NCBI GenBank assembly: GCA_042219835.1
Contig: JBHJMN010000023.1
Coordinates: 24,402 to 88,401 of the forward strand
Reading direction: 5' to 3'
From: Paenibacillus_G elgii_A
Lineage (GTDB): Bacteria; Bacillota; Bacilli; Paenibacillales; NBRC-103111
Length of the DNA stretch: 64,000 nucleotides
Shown: piece after piece, positions 1-7,777 of the stretch
How the letters are laid out: each line of letters begins with the position of its first letter
How positions within the stretch are numbered: position 1 is the first letter of the stretch
Position numbers and translations under genes: made by a program
Notes under the pieces: model-generated
Seen by the model: only the letters and a program-made list of their open reading frames with translations
Told to the model about the DNA's origin: nothing
The model's database searches: none

Positions 1-2
1 TC

Positions 3-992
3 AAGGCCCGCTACATGACCGCCGCCAAAAAAGCGCTTGCCCGCTACTCCCAATGGTACGGCAGCTATCCGTATTCGACCTTGTCGATCGTCGTGCCGCC
101 CGCAGACGGCAACGGCGCCGGAGGCATGGAGTATCCGACGCTCGTGACCGCCTGGGGAGCCGCTGAAGAAAACCCGACGCTGGAGCTTGAACGGGTCGTC
201 GTGCACGAGATTGGCCATCAATTCTGGTACGGGATGGTAGCCAGCAATGAGTTCGAGGAAGCGTGGCTCGACGAAGGCTTCACCTCGTATGCCGAAGACC
301 GGATCATGGAGGCGGAATATGGCGTACGCCCGAACCTGCTCGTCGAATCGAGCTACATTACGAATCCGGCAGCGCTCAAGCTGCATTCATGGAACTACGG
401 TGGACACCATCAATACGCCGAGAACGTCTACACTCGCGCCAAGCTTGTGCTTAAGGCGATGGAACGGCAGGCCGGGCTGGAGACGATGGATAAAATTTTG
501 CGCACCTATTTCCAGCGTTGGAAGTTCAAGCATCCGGGGACGGCCGATTTTCAAAAGACGGTCGAGGACGTAACGAAAACAAGCTGGCAGGAATTTTTCC
601 ACCAATACATCTATAACGGCATGATGGTCGACTATACCGTCACCGGAATCAAGATCCGGAAAGCAACCGAAAACGGACCGCCCGTCTATGAGAACAGCGT
701 GCAATTGCGCAAGCTGGGCGGAACTTACCACAATGTGCCGATCCGCTTTCACTTCGCCGACGGCTCGGAGCTGGATAAGACGTGGGACGGTGTCGACAGC
801 GAAGTGATCATGAAGCTGAATCACGCCTCTCCGCTCGCTTGGGTATCGCTTGACCCACAGCATTCGATCGTACTGGAAAACAAGCGGATCAACAACTTTA
901 TGAAAACGGTGGTCGACACCAAGCTGTCCATTCGATGGAACATGGGGATCGTCAAATTTTTGGAGACCTTATTCGGCTGGGTCGTCTGGTGA
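3..992 (+). CDS. M1 family metallopeptidase, 5' end outside the window
   Basis: This is the C-terminal part of a gluzincin aminopeptidase-like zinc metallopeptidase. Counting from the first in-frame Met (position 15), the HEIGH zinc motif is at residues 64-68 and the second Glu ligand lies in WLDEGFTSYAE about 20 residues later. A GGMEY segment sits where M1 enzymes have the GxMEN substrate loop. The frame is open upstream to the window edge, so the N-terminal part is missing here. Known M1 enzymes remove N-terminal residues from peptides; whether this one is membrane-tethered cannot be told from this part. The next gene starts 10 bases after the stop, so the two are probably co-transcribed. 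Confidence 0.9.
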   Translation, partial: KARYMTAAKKALARYSQWYGSYPYSTLSIVVPPADGNGAGGMEYPTLVTAWGAAEENPTLELERVVVHEIGHQFWYGMVASNEFEEAWLDEGFTSYAEDRIMEAEYGVRPNLLVESSYITNPAALKLHSWNYGGHHQYAENVYTRAKLVLKAMERQAGLETMDKILRTYFQRWKFKHPGTADFQKTVEDVTKTSWQEFFHQYIYNGMMVDYTVTGIKIRKATENGPPVYENSVQLRKLGGTYHNVPIRFHFADGSELDKTWDGVDSEVIMKLNHASPLAWVSLDPQHSIVLENKRINNFMKTVVDTKLSIRWNMGIVKFLETLFGWVVW

Positions 993-1002
993 GGTGAAGA
1001 AC

Positions 1003-1815
1003 ATGTGGAATCGGATCAAAAAGGGCTGGGGCATCGCCTGGCATCAGCCGTTCGCCGTCTTCGTGCTATTCTTGTATAATCTGCTCTGGGGCGTCGTCTT
1101 GTATAAACTCATTCAGTCGGTCGTACTTCCCCTCCTTCACCGGTATCCCAGCGGAGCGCTTCCCGGCGAATCGGTACGGCTGTTCTGGGTGGAGGGCCAG
1201 TTTCAGTTGATGAAAACCGACCTGATCGTACCGTATCTGTGGACGGGATTAGGCCTGCTTGGGCTCCGGATGCTGCTGCATCCCGCGCTGAACGCCGGAG
1301 TCTTCTACTCCCTTCGGCACGGAGAGTTGAATGCGGGCTACCGGTTTGTGGCCGGCATCCGCAAGCTGTACTTCCCGTTCCTCGGGCTGTATGCGCTCCA
1401 GCTCGTTCTGTCGCTCGGCCCGCTCTACTGGCTCGCGCCTCACGCCGCGAAGCAATACGGCATCCATCTATCCTACGCTTCTCTGGGGCAAGCGCTACTG
1501 CCCTCCTTGGCCTTGTACGCCGCCTACCTGTTCCTTCTGCATCTGCTGTTCCTGTTCCTGCAGATCGGCAAAGCGGACGAAAGGTCCGCACTGTACACGC
1601 TGCTGTTCGCTTTCCGGTATCTGCCGGTCATCGCGCTGGCCGCACTGGCGGTCGCCTCTCTGTCGCTTGTACTGTCCGCCGCCGTGATGGTGTCGTCTTT
1701 CTGGTGGGCGGGCTTCGCAGTGCTCGTTCTCATGCAGGCGTATCGGCTGGTGCAAATGTTTTTCAAGGTATGGGCGATCGGCACGCAGTATGCCCTTTGG
1801 GCGGAGAAGGCCTAG
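1003..1815 (+). CDS. Multi-pass membrane protein of unknown function
   Basis: The 270-residue product has about six hydrophobic segments, beginning at WHQPFAVFVLFLYNLLWGVV and recurring to the C-terminus, so it should be an integral membrane protein. I chose ATG 1003 because GAGGTG lies six bases upstream; a GTG at 994 is also in frame. It follows the M1 peptidase gene by 10 bases and is followed by a terminator, so it closes that operon. No family was recognised. Location beside a peptidase suggests, but does not show, a shared role at the membrane. Confidence 0.75.
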   Translation: MWNRIKKGWGIAWHQPFAVFVLFLYNLLWGVVLYKLIQSVVLPLLHRYPSGALPGESVRLFWVEGQFQLMKTDLIVPYLWTGLGLLGLRMLLHPALNAGVFYSLRHGELNAGYRFVAGIRKLYFPFLGLYALQLVLSLGPLYWLAPHAAKQYGIHLSYASLGQALLPSLALYAAYLFLLHLLFLFLQIGKADERSALYTLLFAFRYLPVIALAALAVASLSLVLSAAVMVSSFWWAGFAVLVLMQAYRLVQMFFKVWAIGTQYALWAEKA

Positions 1816-1857
1816 CCGGGAGCCCCCGCTAACCGTAAAATAATGCCAAAACATAGG

Positions 1858-1897
1858 AACGTCATCTTCCGAAAGCTCCGGGAGATGACGTTTTTTT
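1858..1897 (+). terminator. Rho-independent terminator
   Basis: AACGTCATCT pairs with AGATGACGTT and is followed by a run of seven T. It ends the peptidase/membrane protein unit. Confidence 0.85.
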
Positions 1898-1972
1898 GGG
1901 GCTTATAAGCAAAAAGTTTCATAAATAAACACTGATTATGTGACAATTATGTGACAAGAGGAGGAAAACATC

Positions 1973-2068
1973 ATGTTTACTCGAATATATGTACTCGGAA
2001 TTAAAAAAAGAAAATTTTGCCGAATTTCTGTTCGCAGAAAACGGGGGATCCATTTTTGGGTGAATTGA
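1973..2068 (+). CDS. Possible 31-residue upstream ORF running into the riboswitch
   Basis: A textbook ribosome binding site (AGAGGAGG) precedes ATG 1973, and the frame stays open for 31 codons, rich in Lys and Arg, to TGA at 2066. The last 16 or so codons lie inside the c-di-AMP aptamer. If translated, ribosomes would unfold the 5' half of the aptamer. It could equally be the coincidental remains of an older gene start. No homology is recognised. Confidence 0.35.
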   Translation: MFTRIYVLGIKKRKFCRISVRRKRGIHFWVN

Positions 2069-2132
2069 TCTCGTTGTAGAGTGATCATAGGGAACCTTCA
2101 ACCGAACCCTCAAGCTAACCTCGTAGGCACCG
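2015..2132 (+). promoter_or_regulatory. Cyclic di-AMP riboswitch (ydaO-yuaA motif)
   Basis: The conserved elements occur in order: GCCGAAT, then ACGGGGGATCCA, TTTGGGTGAAT, a variable hairpin, ATAGGGAACCTTC, CCGAACCCTCAAGCTAACC and a closing GTAGGC that pairs with the initial GCC. These are the landmark sequences of the ydaO class. The class is an OFF switch for c-di-AMP and commonly precedes cell-wall hydrolases, which fits the NlpC/P60 gene here. No terminator fits between aptamer and start codon: the ribosome binding site (GGAAGGGGA, 2132-2140) directly abuts the closing stem, which points to translational control. Confidence 0.9.
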
Positions 2133-2147
2133 GAAGGGGAAACTTCT

Positions 2148-2615
2148 TTGAAAAAGCTTGTCGGTTTTGCATTTTCTTTAACCCTGTTTTGCAGCATTTC
2201 GGTCGGTAGCGTCTTTGCAGAAACCCCACTAAGCTCAGCGGTTAACGAGGCTGTGGGCACGCCTTACAAATACGCAGGCACCACGACCAAAGGCTTCGAT
2301 TGCTCAGGCTATACTGCGTGGGTATTCGACAAATTCGGCGTGGATCTGCCGCATACGTCCAAAGGCCAAGCCGAGCTTGGTACCGAGGTGGCCAAAGATC
2401 AGCTTCGTCCCGGCGATCTGGTGTTCTTCAACACCGACGGCAAAGGGATTTCCCATGTAGGCGTGTACGTAGGTGGAGGCAAGTTCTATCACTCCGCTAC
2501 GGATCAAGGCGTCACTGTTACGAAACTCAGTGAATCCTACTACGCCAAGCGTTACGTCACGGCGAAGCGCGTCCTGTCGGACGAGCAGTATAAGCAAGTG
2601 ATGACGGACAAGTAA
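2148..2615 (+). CDS. Secreted NlpC/P60 family peptidoglycan endopeptidase
   Basis: The 155-residue protein starts at TTG 2148, seven bases after GGAAGGGGA. Residues 1-24 form a signal peptide ending in VFA. The rest is a bare NlpC/P60 domain with catalytic Cys52 in FDCSGY, His103 in ISHVGVYVG and a third polar residue near His115. The family cleaves D-Glu/diaminopimelate bonds in peptidoglycan stems. There are no SH3 or LysM binding domains, so it is a minimal secreted hydrolase. The upstream c-di-AMP riboswitch links its expression to wall and osmotic homeostasis. Confidence 0.92.
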   Translation: MKKLVGFAFSLTLFCSISVGSVFAETPLSSAVNEAVGTPYKYAGTTTKGFDCSGYTAWVFDKFGVDLPHTSKGQAELGTEVAKDQLRPGDLVFFNTDGKGISHVGVYVGGGKFYHSATDQGVTVTKLSESYYAKRYVTAKRVLSDEQYKQVMTDK

Positions 2616-2757
2616 AGTAATGACCTGAACGGAAGTTTCCCGTACCTTCGAAAGCCCTCAGCGTTTGCCTGCTCTGCGTTCGTTCCAATCGAACAGCCGA
2701 CCGGACAAGCCTGCAGGGCTTTCTGTCTTTAGCGATGGACACCTGTTGGAGCGCCAC

Positions 2758-2805
2758 AAAAACAGAGCTGCCTGCCGTCATTCGACGGAGACAGCTCTGT
2801 TTTTG
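2758..2805. terminator. Bidirectional terminator
   Basis: AAAAACAGAGCTG pairs with CAGCTCTGTTTTT. It has T runs on both strands and sits between the NlpC/P60 gene and the convergent DUF975 gene. A second, longer-range inverted repeat (GAAAGCCCT 2649 / AGGGCTTTC 2715) lies just upstream. Confidence 0.85.
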
Positions 2806-2859
2806 TGATACGTTCTGCGACGGCGACCCACTCCGGGCTGTGCCGCCAGTTATGGCAAA

Positions 2860-3492
2860 TTAGAGAGTATAGCTGCGAGGCGCTTCCTCATAGGGTGTGG
2901 CAAAATTCTGATTCTTTAATTCTTCGTAGAAAGCAGCCATGGCCGCATAGATGTACGGTTGCACCCAAAACAAGCCAAGGCCGAGCGGAATCGCCCCGAG
3001 CAGAATCCACCCGATAAAGCTCAAGTAAAGCATGAACAGCCGGGTCTTGTGTCCATTCATCATTTCCTTGCTTTGACGCAAGGCTTCGAGGGCCGGCATT
3101 CCCGGATTGTCGCGCATAATGAAGTACGCTTGCGAGTAGCCCAAAGCCGCAATAATCCCCGGTACGATGAGAAGCAGCGACCACAAGAAAATGAAGATGC
3201 TCGACACGAGATTTAAAACCAAGGCATTCGCGAACTGGTTATTATTGAACCCGTCGAACATATTACTGATCGACGTCAATTCACCGCGAACCGTACCCAG
3301 GAAATAACCGTACAGGCCGAACGTCAAAGGTCCGGTAACCACCAGAGCGCCAATCCATCCGATAATCGGAATGTTGGCCAACACGGAAAGAAGCACCCCA
3401 TAAATAAAAACGCCAAGAACCGCGTTCACCCAGTTCCCTTGCAAGCTTTCCCTCGCCATCCGGCGAAGCTCTGAATTTGTCAGCATACCCAA
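2860..3492 (-). CDS. DUF975 family membrane protein
   Basis: The 210-residue protein begins with the characteristic MLTNSELRRMARESLQGNW segment and has several hydrophobic helices, including one around LVLNLVSSIFIFLWSLLLIV. It contains the family hallmark region with ALEALRQSKEMMNGHKTRLF near residue 150. DUF975 proteins are small integral membrane proteins of unknown function common in Firmicutes. The start at 3492 is the first Met before the conserved N-terminus. It is probably monocistronic, with the bidirectional terminator downstream. Confidence 0.85.
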   Translation of the reverse strand: MGMLTNSELRRMARESLQGNWVNAVLGVFIYGVLLSVLANIPIIGWIGALVVTGPLTFGLYGYFLGTVRGELTSISNMFDGFNNNQFANALVLNLVSSIFIFLWSLLLIVPGIIAALGYSQAYFIMRDNPGMPALEALRQSKEMMNGHKTRLFMLYLSFIGWILLGAIPLGLGLFWVQPYIYAAMAAFYEELKNQNFATPYEEAPRSYTL

Positions 3493-3716
3493 ACTTCCAC
3501 TCCCGCTAAAAAATTTTTACACGACGGTTCCCGTCCATTCGGCATGTACTATATCATATCTGGTAAAAGCAGGACATTTCAATGTGACTTTCGACACAAT
3601 TTGTCAAAGTTCATGGTAAAATAGACCTATTAAAGCCTTTTTCTCCTTTTATCATGAGGAAATGTTCAGGATTAAGCGCTATGGAGCCGACAGGGATGCA
3701 GGAATAAAGCGCATAA

Positions 3717-3758
3717 AGAGCTGCGGCAGTCGCCCGATGGCGGCCTGCTACAGCTCTA
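3717..3758. terminator. Strong hairpin, possible terminator
   Basis: AGAGCTGCGGCAG pairs with CTGCTACAGCTCT with two mismatched positions. There is no long T run on either side, so termination is uncertain. It lies downstream of the minus-strand remnant at 3795-3869. Confidence 0.4.
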
Positions 3759-3794
3759 TCAATCCGCGTCCCCCGCGGCTTCTTTCGTATTTTC

Positions 3795-3869
3795 TCAGCT
3801 CTCGATGAACCGGATAAATTCCTCCACCTTGTCCTTCGGCGAATCGGTTTTGATCCGAAACTCAGTCTG
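3795..3869 (-). pseudogene. Possible 3' remnant of a lost gene
   Basis: An open frame of 24 codons reads TEFRIKTDSPKDKVEEFIRF and ends FIES and a stop. It has a natural protein-like composition and a stop immediately upstream (3870-3872), with no start codon or ribosome binding site. This looks like the C-terminal end of a deleted gene. I do not recognise the family. Confidence 0.3.
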
Positions 3870-3899
3870 TCAATGCTTTTGAGGATTTAGAGCGTTCTC

Positions 3900-5483
3900 T
3901 TACTGTCCGCCAGCGGCCGTCCATGGGACGAGCGAGTTTTTAGACGCATCCCAGCGCCATGGGATCGATCGGCCCTGCAGATGTACGCCGCCGTACCACT
4001 CATCAATTCCGTTTAGAGCAATCCAATCCTCTTCCCCGTCCAGCACCGTTCTGCCCGCTTCCGTTAAAGCAACCGTACTTTGACGTAACGACGACGCCGA
4101 GTCCTTATAGCCGGGCAACGCGTCCAAGCCTTCGAGCTTCAGCAAGGGGTGCGGACCTTGCGACAGTTTAGCCAAGCGGTGCCAATATTGAAGATCCCCC
4201 ATGCCCAGCCCATGAAGCTTATTTCCTATATGATCGAACAAGTCCAGCGGAGAAGTCATGCCGCCGCGGACCATCTCCATTGTGGTTTGTTCTACAATGC
4301 CAAGTCCGTTCTGGATGGAGGGAAACCGCGATAAATGAAGCCGAAAGGCCTCCTGCACATAGGGCAGCGCAGAGGTATCCCCCTCTTCCAGCAATTGAAC
4401 TAAGTTACCCGGTTCCGGGGCGCAGTAAGCCTCCCAGACGGTTTTGCCCAGTTCGAGCTGTTCTTTGCCAACGGTTTGCCAAGTGCCTGACAAGGTCGCC
4501 ATTTGGTTCACAGACAGCTGCCCCAATCCCCGAAAAAGTTTGATTCCTGGGAAGGCTCCAATACACAGCAGGCTCAGCTTCGAAGTGCCTAACGACTGCT
4601 GCGCAAACCAATGCAGCAAGCAGCACAGCATCGTCTGATCGAACAAATCATGCTCAAACCACAGCACGATTTCCTCGTAGTTGCGAAAATCTGCACGTAC
4701 TTTCTCCTGCTCTTCGCTTGAACGTGTAAATTCCGCACTCGGAATTCCCATGGATTGCTCCAAGTAGCGCGCTCGGACGGATCGGTTGGCCTCCACCATG
4801 GGATCGGTAAATATCGGTCCTTCGGGATATACCTCTCTCCATACTAGAATATCGCCTTGAACGACGCCCTGCCGCAGCTTCTCCGCGACGACATCGCCAT
4901 TGACAATGTGCAGCATTCGTTTTCCTCCTTCGTACAATTGATGAAATACGGAGACGAAGTCGGTTACGGGGAGCGTTCCTTTCAGCTTCGCGCGGGCATC
5001 GAACAGCCGCTTTTTCAACGTCGGAACAGCCGTCCCTGAATAAGCGGAAATCTCTTGCAAAGTGTAGCCGTGAAAATAAAACAGTTGGACCGCCACGCGC
5101 AGGCCGGGCGACAAAGCAGCTATAGAATCATGCAGCCATTGCTGCAACTCTTTTCTTTCGACAATATCCGGTACGCTTGGCTGTCCCCCGGCCGTTTGGA
5201 CCATTTGATCGAGCGGCACCGTCGGATGCCGCTTCTTCCGCACCAGACGGTTACATTGACGAATCACGATCGTTTTGAACCATCCGGGAAAAGCCTCCGC
5301 TTCCTTCAGCTTGCGCAAATGGATAAAAGCTTCCGCAAACGACTCCTGCACGGCATCCTCCGCCAAATAGGAGTCACGCAGCCTCTCGTACGCCACCGCA
5401 TGAGCCATCGCTGTGAATCGCCTGACGATAAGGTCAAAAGCTTCCCGGTCTCCCTGTTTTGCCTGTTCGATCCAGTGCAGCAT
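3900..5483 (-). CDS. ECF-type RNA polymerase sigma factor fused to a DUF1835 domain
   Basis: ATG 5483 is preferred over the upstream frame extension because AAAGGGGG lies about ten bases before it. This gives 527 residues. Residues 1-80 match sigma region 2 (AVQESFAEAFIHLRKLKEAE, then FPGWFKTIVIRQCNRLVR). Residues about 105-170 match region 4 (LSPGLRVAVQLFYFHGYTLQ). A second module begins at MLHIVNGDVVAEKLRQG near residue 189 and carries DUF1835 features (GDILVWREVYPEGP, ALWFEHDLFDQ-like LWFEHDLFDQ), running to the end. ECF factors are usually under 200 residues, so more than half of this protein is an added module. No anti-sigma gene is adjacent. The tail may sense a ligand or restrain the sigma part; that is inference. 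Confidence 0.85.
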   Translation of the reverse strand: MLHWIEQAKQGDREAFDLIVRRFTAMAHAVAYERLRDSYLAEDAVQESFAEAFIHLRKLKEAEAFPGWFKTIVIRQCNRLVRKKRHPTVPLDQMVQTAGGQPSVPDIVERKELQQWLHDSIAALSPGLRVAVQLFYFHGYTLQEISAYSGTAVPTLKKRLFDARAKLKGTLPVTDFVSVFHQLYEGGKRMLHIVNGDVVAEKLRQGVVQGDILVWREVYPEGPIFTDPMVEANRSVRARYLEQSMGIPSAEFTRSSEEQEKVRADFRNYEEIVLWFEHDLFDQTMLCCLLHWFAQQSLGTSKLSLLCIGAFPGIKLFRGLGQLSVNQMATLSGTWQTVGKEQLELGKTVWEAYCAPEPGNLVQLLEEGDTSALPYVQEAFRLHLSRFPSIQNGLGIVEQTTMEMVRGGMTSPLDLFDHIGNKLHGLGMGDLQYWHRLAKLSQGPHPLLKLEGLDALPGYKDSASSLRQSTVALTEAGRTVLDGEEDWIALNGIDEWYGGVHLQGRSIPWRWDASKNSLVPWTAAGGQ

Positions 5484-5570
5484 GTGAGTCTTGCCCCCTT
5501 TCAACGCCGCTCCAGTATAAGGTGCCGGAGGAGGGCACAAAGGTTACAAAATCTTTTCGCAAGTCGTAAT

Positions 5571-6559
5571 TCAATCAAAGTAGTTGAGACTCATGGCCTC
5601 CCGAACTTCTTTCATCGTTTCTTGGGCTATTCCGCGGGCACGCTGAGTCCCGGCCATTAAGATGTCGTCAACGACATCCGGTCTTGCGGCATAATAAGCC
5701 CTGCGCTCCCGCATGGGTTCAATAAGTTGTTCTAATGTCGACGTGATAAGCCCTTTGCATGCAGAGCACCCCATGGTTCCTTTTTCGCATCCTTCACGAA
5801 TTTCAGAAGCGTCGTTCGGGCGAAAGGCGCAATGATAAGCGTATATCGGACATATATCCGGGTGACCGGGATCGTTTTTGTGCACGCGGGCGGGATCTGT
5901 GGTAGCCCTTTTTATTTTGTACGCAATTTCCTCTGTTGAAGAATCCAGTGCAATCGCGTTGCCGAGACTCTTGCTCATTTTTGCATTTCCATCTGTACCC
6001 ACCAGCCTTGGCATATCGCCTATTAGAGGTTTTGGCTCCACGAATACAGGTTGATACAGCTCGTTAAATCGACGGACGATTTTGCGTGTTAACTCCAAAT
6101 GCGGAAGTTGATCGTCCCCGACTGGAACAATCGTTGCCTTACAAAAGGTTATATCGGCTGCTTGACTTACAGGATAGCCAAGAAACCCGTAATACATGTC
6201 GCCTAGACCGCTATTTTTCGATTCCGATTTAACCGTTGGGTTGTGGCGAAGTACATTTATTGTGACGAACATGGAAAACAATATGGTCAGCTCCGCGATT
6301 TCCGGAACCATGGACTGCACAAAAATGGTTGACCGATCCGGGTTAATGCCGACTGACAAATAATCTAGAGCCACCTCGCGTAAATGATGACGGATAAATC
6401 CGGTTTCTCAAAGTGTGTGGTTAAAGCTTGAACATCCGCCAGAAGCACAAATGTCTCATATTGCTCCTGCAGCGTAACCCGATTTTGCAAGCTGCCGACG
6501 TAATGGCCAAGGTGAAGTTTTCCGGTAACCCGATCTCCTGTCAAAACACGTTCTGTCAT
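5571..6559 (-). pseudogene. trpS: Tryptophanyl-tRNA synthetase (second type), one frameshift
   Basis: The enzyme charges tRNA-Trp. The N-terminal piece (6365-6559) starts MTERVLTGDRVTGKLHLGHY with the class I HIGH-like LHLGHY, and the second piece (5571-6374) continues ALDYLSVGINPDRSTIFVQS through the KMSKS motif (AKMSKSLGNAI). The pieces join if one base is restored around 6387-6392: the 5' frame ends DLSVIIYARWL and the other frame reads RHHLREVALDYL. The GDRxTGxLHLGHYVGS start is typical of the second TrpRS type rather than the B. subtilis housekeeping type. It may be a fresh pseudogene or a sequencing error. T-box control upstream supports its identity. Confidence 0.85.
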
Positions 6560-6668
6560 TGTTTAACGTCCTCCTTGATAATGCGACAGTTTTCAGTAAC
6601 TGGAAACCGCCCTGTTTGTTGAAGCAGAATTTTTGAATAATCGGCCGCCACCACCAACCATCATCCAT
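6456..6668 (-). CDS. Trp-rich leader ORF overlapping the start of trpS
   Basis: Downstream of the T-box terminator, AAAGGGGGTG precedes ATG 6668 (ATG 6674 is the alternative). The frame reads MDDGWWWRPIIQKF, with three tandem UGG codons at residues 5-7. It remains open for 70 codons, past the trpS start at 6559 in another frame, and stops at 6456. Tandem Trp codons at this place are what a translational attenuator needs: stalling under Trp shortage would change access to the trpS start site. A comparable arrangement of T-box plus Trp-codon leader peptide is known for the B. subtilis anti-TRAP operon. Function here is inferred. Confidence 0.55.
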   Translation of the reverse strand: MDDGWWWRPIIQKFCFNKQGGFQLLKTVALSRRTLNNDRTCFDRRSGYRKTSPWPLRRQLAKSGYAAGAI

Positions 6669-6689
6669 GGCCATCACCCCCTTTAAAAT

Positions 6690-6719
6690 CAAAAAAACTC
6701 CGTCCAATAAGGACAAAGT
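6690..6719 (-). terminator. T-box leader terminator
   Basis: On the minus strand ACTTTGTCC pairs with GGACGGAGT and is followed by seven T. It lies right after the T-box sequence and is the OFF structure of the leader. Confidence 0.85.
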
Positions 6720-7000
6720 TGTCGTGGTACCACCTTAAATGACCGTTCCGCTGCATGACTCGCAATCGTTCCGATCTTCTCTTTACGGTGCGGAGATGAT
6801 AAAAGAATCATCTCGATACCGTCCCCTTGATAACGGCGGGATGCCCGGCATTTCCCTACTACGCCTTGTCGGCGGTTCGGAAAAGCAACTCAAAAGGCCA
6901 TTCGACACACGACGGACGCCGGTTCGCAGCAACCACCGGCTCTCTGCAAGTCCATTCTCGTATGCCTACTTACCCTTTTTCTGCGTTGTTCACGATATAC
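6690..7000 (-). promoter_or_regulatory. T-box riboswitch, Trp (UGG) specifier
   Basis: On the minus strand the leader carries AGGGTAAGTAGG, the stem I elements AGAGAGCCGGTGG and TGCGAACCGG, then GAATGGCC, which places a UGG specifier codon at 6898-6900. The T-box consensus AAGGTGGTACCACG is at 6723-6736 and a terminator follows. Uncharged tRNA-Trp would pair with UGG and with the T-box bulge and prevent termination. The specifier and the downstream tryptophanyl-tRNA synthetase agree with each other. Confidence 0.93.
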
Positions 7001-7005
7001 GGATT

Positions 7006-7034
7006 ATCTTACTGCATAGAGTTTCATCCGTCAA
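7006..7034 (-). promoter_or_regulatory. Sigma-A type promoter of the trpS leader
   Basis: TTGACG and TAAGAT are separated by 17 bases on the minus strand, directly ahead of the T-box leader. Confidence 0.7.
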
Positions 7035-7153
7035 TTCATCATCCGCGGCGGTTGGAATCAAGGCGAGGGGGGCGATCAGTATAAAAACTATTCGGGACAG
7101 CAGGGATTGTGCTATTCTGAAACAAAAAAACTTGAAGAACAGGATGCGTATCG

Positions 7154-7708
7154 ATGACAGATTTTTTGAAGCAATTTGAAGAACACTTTCGGGCCAGCTT
7201 TTTGGAAGATTTGAAAAGAACCTTGGAAAAAGCGCGGAATGAACGTGTGTATGCCTGTGCCTTTGGTACAGATAGCGATTTTATCACTCTGTTTCTAGCC
7301 GTTAATACAGAAGAATCCCTTGCCCGACATATTGCAGCAATGAAAAAAAAGGACCTGTGCAGCTCAGAAGAGGATGAAATCTATTATAGATGGGGCATCT
7401 CGGAGTACCAGTATGGTGACGATATGCATTTTAATCATATTAGCAAGCTATTGTATGCTGTAGAGAATGCATATGATTACAAAGACCAGTTGGTTGCTAT
7501 CATTACACGAGTGGTTCAGGAGACGGATGAGGCGATTTTCACCCAATATGGACAATCGAAGGAGGACATTGTCTTTTTTGTGTCTATGACGGATGATGAT
7601 ATGGCAGAGGAACTGGAAAATGAAACGGTCGTGCTGATGACCAAGCCAGATCTGGCTGCTGACTTTTTGAAGCGTTATGACCAGTTGACGGATGATGAGA
7701 TGGAATAG
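7154..7708 (+). CDS. DUF4303 family protein, immunity-like
   Basis: The 184-residue soluble, acidic protein matches the DUF4303 pattern: an N-terminal helix (FLKQFEEHFRASFLEDLKRT), a central VYACAFGTDSDF strand segment and WGISEYQYGDDM with a conserved Trp-x-x-x-Glu-Tyr. DUF4303 is one of the small families found as immunity or accessory proteins in contact-dependent and polymorphic toxin loci. AGGAT precedes ATG 7154. The gene is more AT-rich than its flanks and its 3' end is repeated downstream (7709-7777). No toxin gene is visible next to it, so an orphan immunity role is only inferred. Confidence 0.75.
   Translation: MTDFLKQFEEHFRASFLEDLKRTLEKARNERVYACAFGTDSDFITLFLAVNTEESLARHIAAMKKKDLCSSEEDEIYYRWGISEYQYGDDMHFNHISKLLYAVENAYDYKDQLVAIITRVVQETDEAIFTQYGQSKEDIVFFVSMTDDDMAEELENETVVLMTKPDLAADFLKRYDQLTDDEME
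7610..7679 (+). repeat. First copy of a tandemly duplicated gene end
   Basis: This 70-base segment, encoding EELENETVVLMTKPDLAADF and the next few residues of the DUF4303 protein, is repeated 99 bases further on as a diverged copy (7709-7777). Confidence 0.85.
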
Positions 7709-7777
7709 GAACTGGAAAATGAACGATCGTGCTGACGACTAAGCCGAAGCTGGCTGCACACTTTTTGAAGCGTTATG
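7709..7777 (+). pseudogene. Decayed second copy of the DUF4303 gene end
   Basis: Immediately after the DUF4303 stop codon, the sequence repeats GAACTGGAAAATGAA and continues as a diverged copy of the last part of that gene. One base is missing near 7724; restoring it gives ELENETIVLTTKPKLAAHFL followed by KRYANSPV. The divergence shows it is not a recent slip but the tail of a paralogous gene whose body was lost, as happens in recombining arrays of immunity genes. Confidence 0.8.

Larger units (their letters stand above)
3493..3899. other. Gene-poor stretch with a hairpin and a short coding remnant
   Basis: No full gene is seen. The first half, next to the DUF975 start, is AT-rich and probably holds its promoter. 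It then contains a hairpin (3717-3758) and a 25-codon minus-strand coding remnant (3795-3869), both listed separately. Confidence 0.5.

Noticed and set aside
2649..2723. tRNA-like or riboswitch-like fold after the NlpC/P60 gene
   Set aside because: Only one long-range 9-base inverted repeat is visible, without cloverleaf or known aptamer sequences.
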